Positions 5,632-6,515 of a stretch of DNA of 6,515 nt are shown piece by piece (position 1 is the stretch's first letter; each line of letters opens with the position of its first letter). The notes beneath the pieces are model-generated. The model did not search any database, was not told the origin of the DNA, and saw only the letters and a program-made list of their open reading frames with translations. The position numbers and the translations under genes were made by a program. The DNA is from Anaerolineales bacterium (GTDB lineage Bacteria; Chloroflexota; Anaerolineae; Anaerolineales; UBA4823), in assembly GCA_016932955.1 (NCBI GenBank), contig JAFGBV010000100.1, forward strand, positions 1 through 6,515. Direction: 5' to 3'.

Positions 5632-6515
5632 GGAGGAATATCGCCGCTTGCATGAAACGGAAATACAGCTCCGTTTCCTCAATTCAGAGCTACCCGGTAT
5701 GGTGGAAAAGGCTAGCATTCAGACGCGTGCCAGTCTTCAAGCCTATGTACATGATCTGGAGCAGCGACAAATGGATTATCTCGATACATTCGATGGTGTG
5801 AACCAGAGCCTGCTCGATCTCGAAATCCAAACCAGCCAGGCAATCCTGGATCAACAGCAACAAATCCAGGCTCAAATGGATTCCCTTGCCGGTGATTTAT
5901 GGCAACACACCAGCGAAGCCCTTTCCAATGTTGAGCAGGCTTACTGGTCGCACATTGAAACCATCTCCTCACTGCATAGAGACGAGTTGCAATGGCTGGC
6001 AGACCAATACAATCAGGCGAGTTCCCGAGATCAACAGAAAATGGATTTCGCGCACCAATGGCTAGAGATGGTCAATCGTATGTTCGCATCAATTACAAGT
6101 ATCTATGACCATCAACGCTATCTGCCTGGCGCAATGAAGAAAATCCAGGCTCGCATTGCTCAGGCTGATTTGACATACCAACAATCCATTCCAGAAACCA
6201 CACTTGCACTCACCCAGGCGATCTTTCTCGACCTTTCAGAGATTAGGGTGACTCTCGAAAAGAGGCAGCTCCAGTTCCACACCTTGCTCCAAGCAGCCTC
6301 ACAGTATGCATCCCGCCTGGAGAAGAAAGCGCATAAATATACACAAATCTCAGCCATGGATTTACAAGGGCATCCTTTGCCCTTACTCCTCGATGTCAAT
6401 TATTGGGTTAAAGGTGCCTTTCATGACCTCACCCGTAGGATTGAAACCCTCCGCGCTGAATTAAGTGAAAATCCTCAGCACTTTTCCATCGCTGAACTCC
6501 AAGATATCCTGGAAA
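5594..6515 (+). CDS. Predicted coiled-coil/alpha-helical protein of unknown function, C-terminus beyond the window
   Basis: I do not recognise this family. From ATG 5594 the frame stays open for 307 residues to the window edge. The N-terminus VSISEEEYRRLHE (9-21) is followed by long glutamine- and charge-rich stretches with heptad-like hydrophobic spacing, strongest at about 13-135 and 205-250. The segment from 85 to 96 (LDQQQQIQAQMD) is nearly all polar. There are no cysteines and no membrane segment or signal peptide, suggesting a cytosolic elongated or scaffold-like protein. The ATG has only a weak upstream AAGG and lies inside the radical-SAM gene, fitting translational coupling. An in-frame TTG at 5648 sits 11 bases after a strong GAGGAGG and is an alternative, but it would remove the ISEEEYRRL segment. 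Base composition is far less GC-rich than ftsK. An effector or sensor partner of the radical-SAM protein is a guess. Confidence 0.8.
   Translation, partial: MSGHKHTTVSISEEEYRRLHETEIQLRFLNSELPGMVEKASIQTRASLQAYVHDLEQRQMDYLDTFDGVNQSLLDLEIQTSQAILDQQQQIQAQMDSLAGDLWQHTSEALSNVEQAYWSHIETISSLHRDELQWLADQYNQASSRDQQKMDFAHQWLEMVNRMFASITSIYDHQRYLPGAMKKIQARIAQADLTYQQSIPETTLALTQAIFLDLSEIRVTLEKRQLQFHTLLQAASQYASRLEKKAHKYTQISAMDLQGHPLPLLLDVNYWVKGAFHDLTRRIETLRAELSENPQHFSIAELQDILE

Noticed and set aside
5413..5972. Minus-strand frames opposite the radical-SAM and coiled-coil genes
   Set aside because: They have no ribosome sites, and the plus-strand frames carry clear motifs or long uninterrupted coding sequence.

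Overview
This window reads as bacterial chromosome. Shine-Dalgarno sites are strong, two promoters look like the sigma-70/sigma-A type, and genes overlap by a few bases as in operons. A nickel superoxide dismutase with its own maturation protease, a four-helix FtsK and a NrdG-like radical-SAM protein of the type I associate with Chloroflexota, cyanobacteria and myxobacteria make a Chloroflexota (Anaerolineae-like) genome my best guess. That is inference: there is no rRNA or other marker gene here.

Left part (1-4408, all minus strand, mostly GC-rich). In transcription order the genes are sodN (Ni-SOD precursor), sodX (S26-type protease that should trim it), an EamA/DMT-family 10-helix transporter, a Nudix hydrolase and ftsK, whose 3' end runs off the left edge. 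The first three are tightly coupled: a TAATG junction between sodN and sodX, and an ATGA junction between sodX and the transporter. The next two gaps are only 61 bases (from the transporter start chosen here the Nudix gap is 48) or fewer, so one long transcript is possible. A good promoter (TTGACA-N17-TATCAT) lies about 130 bases upstream of sodN, and an inverted repeat covers its predicted transcription start.

Middle (4409-4929). This is an AT-richer divergent intergenic region of about 520 bases. I see no tRNA or convincing small gene. It holds the sodN promoter, a few small inverted repeats, and on the plus strand a near-consensus promoter (TTGACG-N17-TATAAT). The spacer of that promoter contains the palindrome GAAC-AATT-GTTC, which closely resembles a Gram-positive/DinR-type LexA (SOS) box.

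Right part (4930-6515, plus strand, composition clearly less GC-rich than ftsK). A NrdG-like radical-SAM protein, with no anaerobic ribonucleotide reductase nearby, overlaps by 38 bases a long cysteine-free, predicted alpha-helical/coiled-coil protein that begins with an ISEEEYRRL segment and runs off the right edge. This apparent operon, possibly repressed by LexA and thus induced by DNA damage, is the most interesting part of the window. Its function is not known to me, and the rest of the operon lies outside the window.
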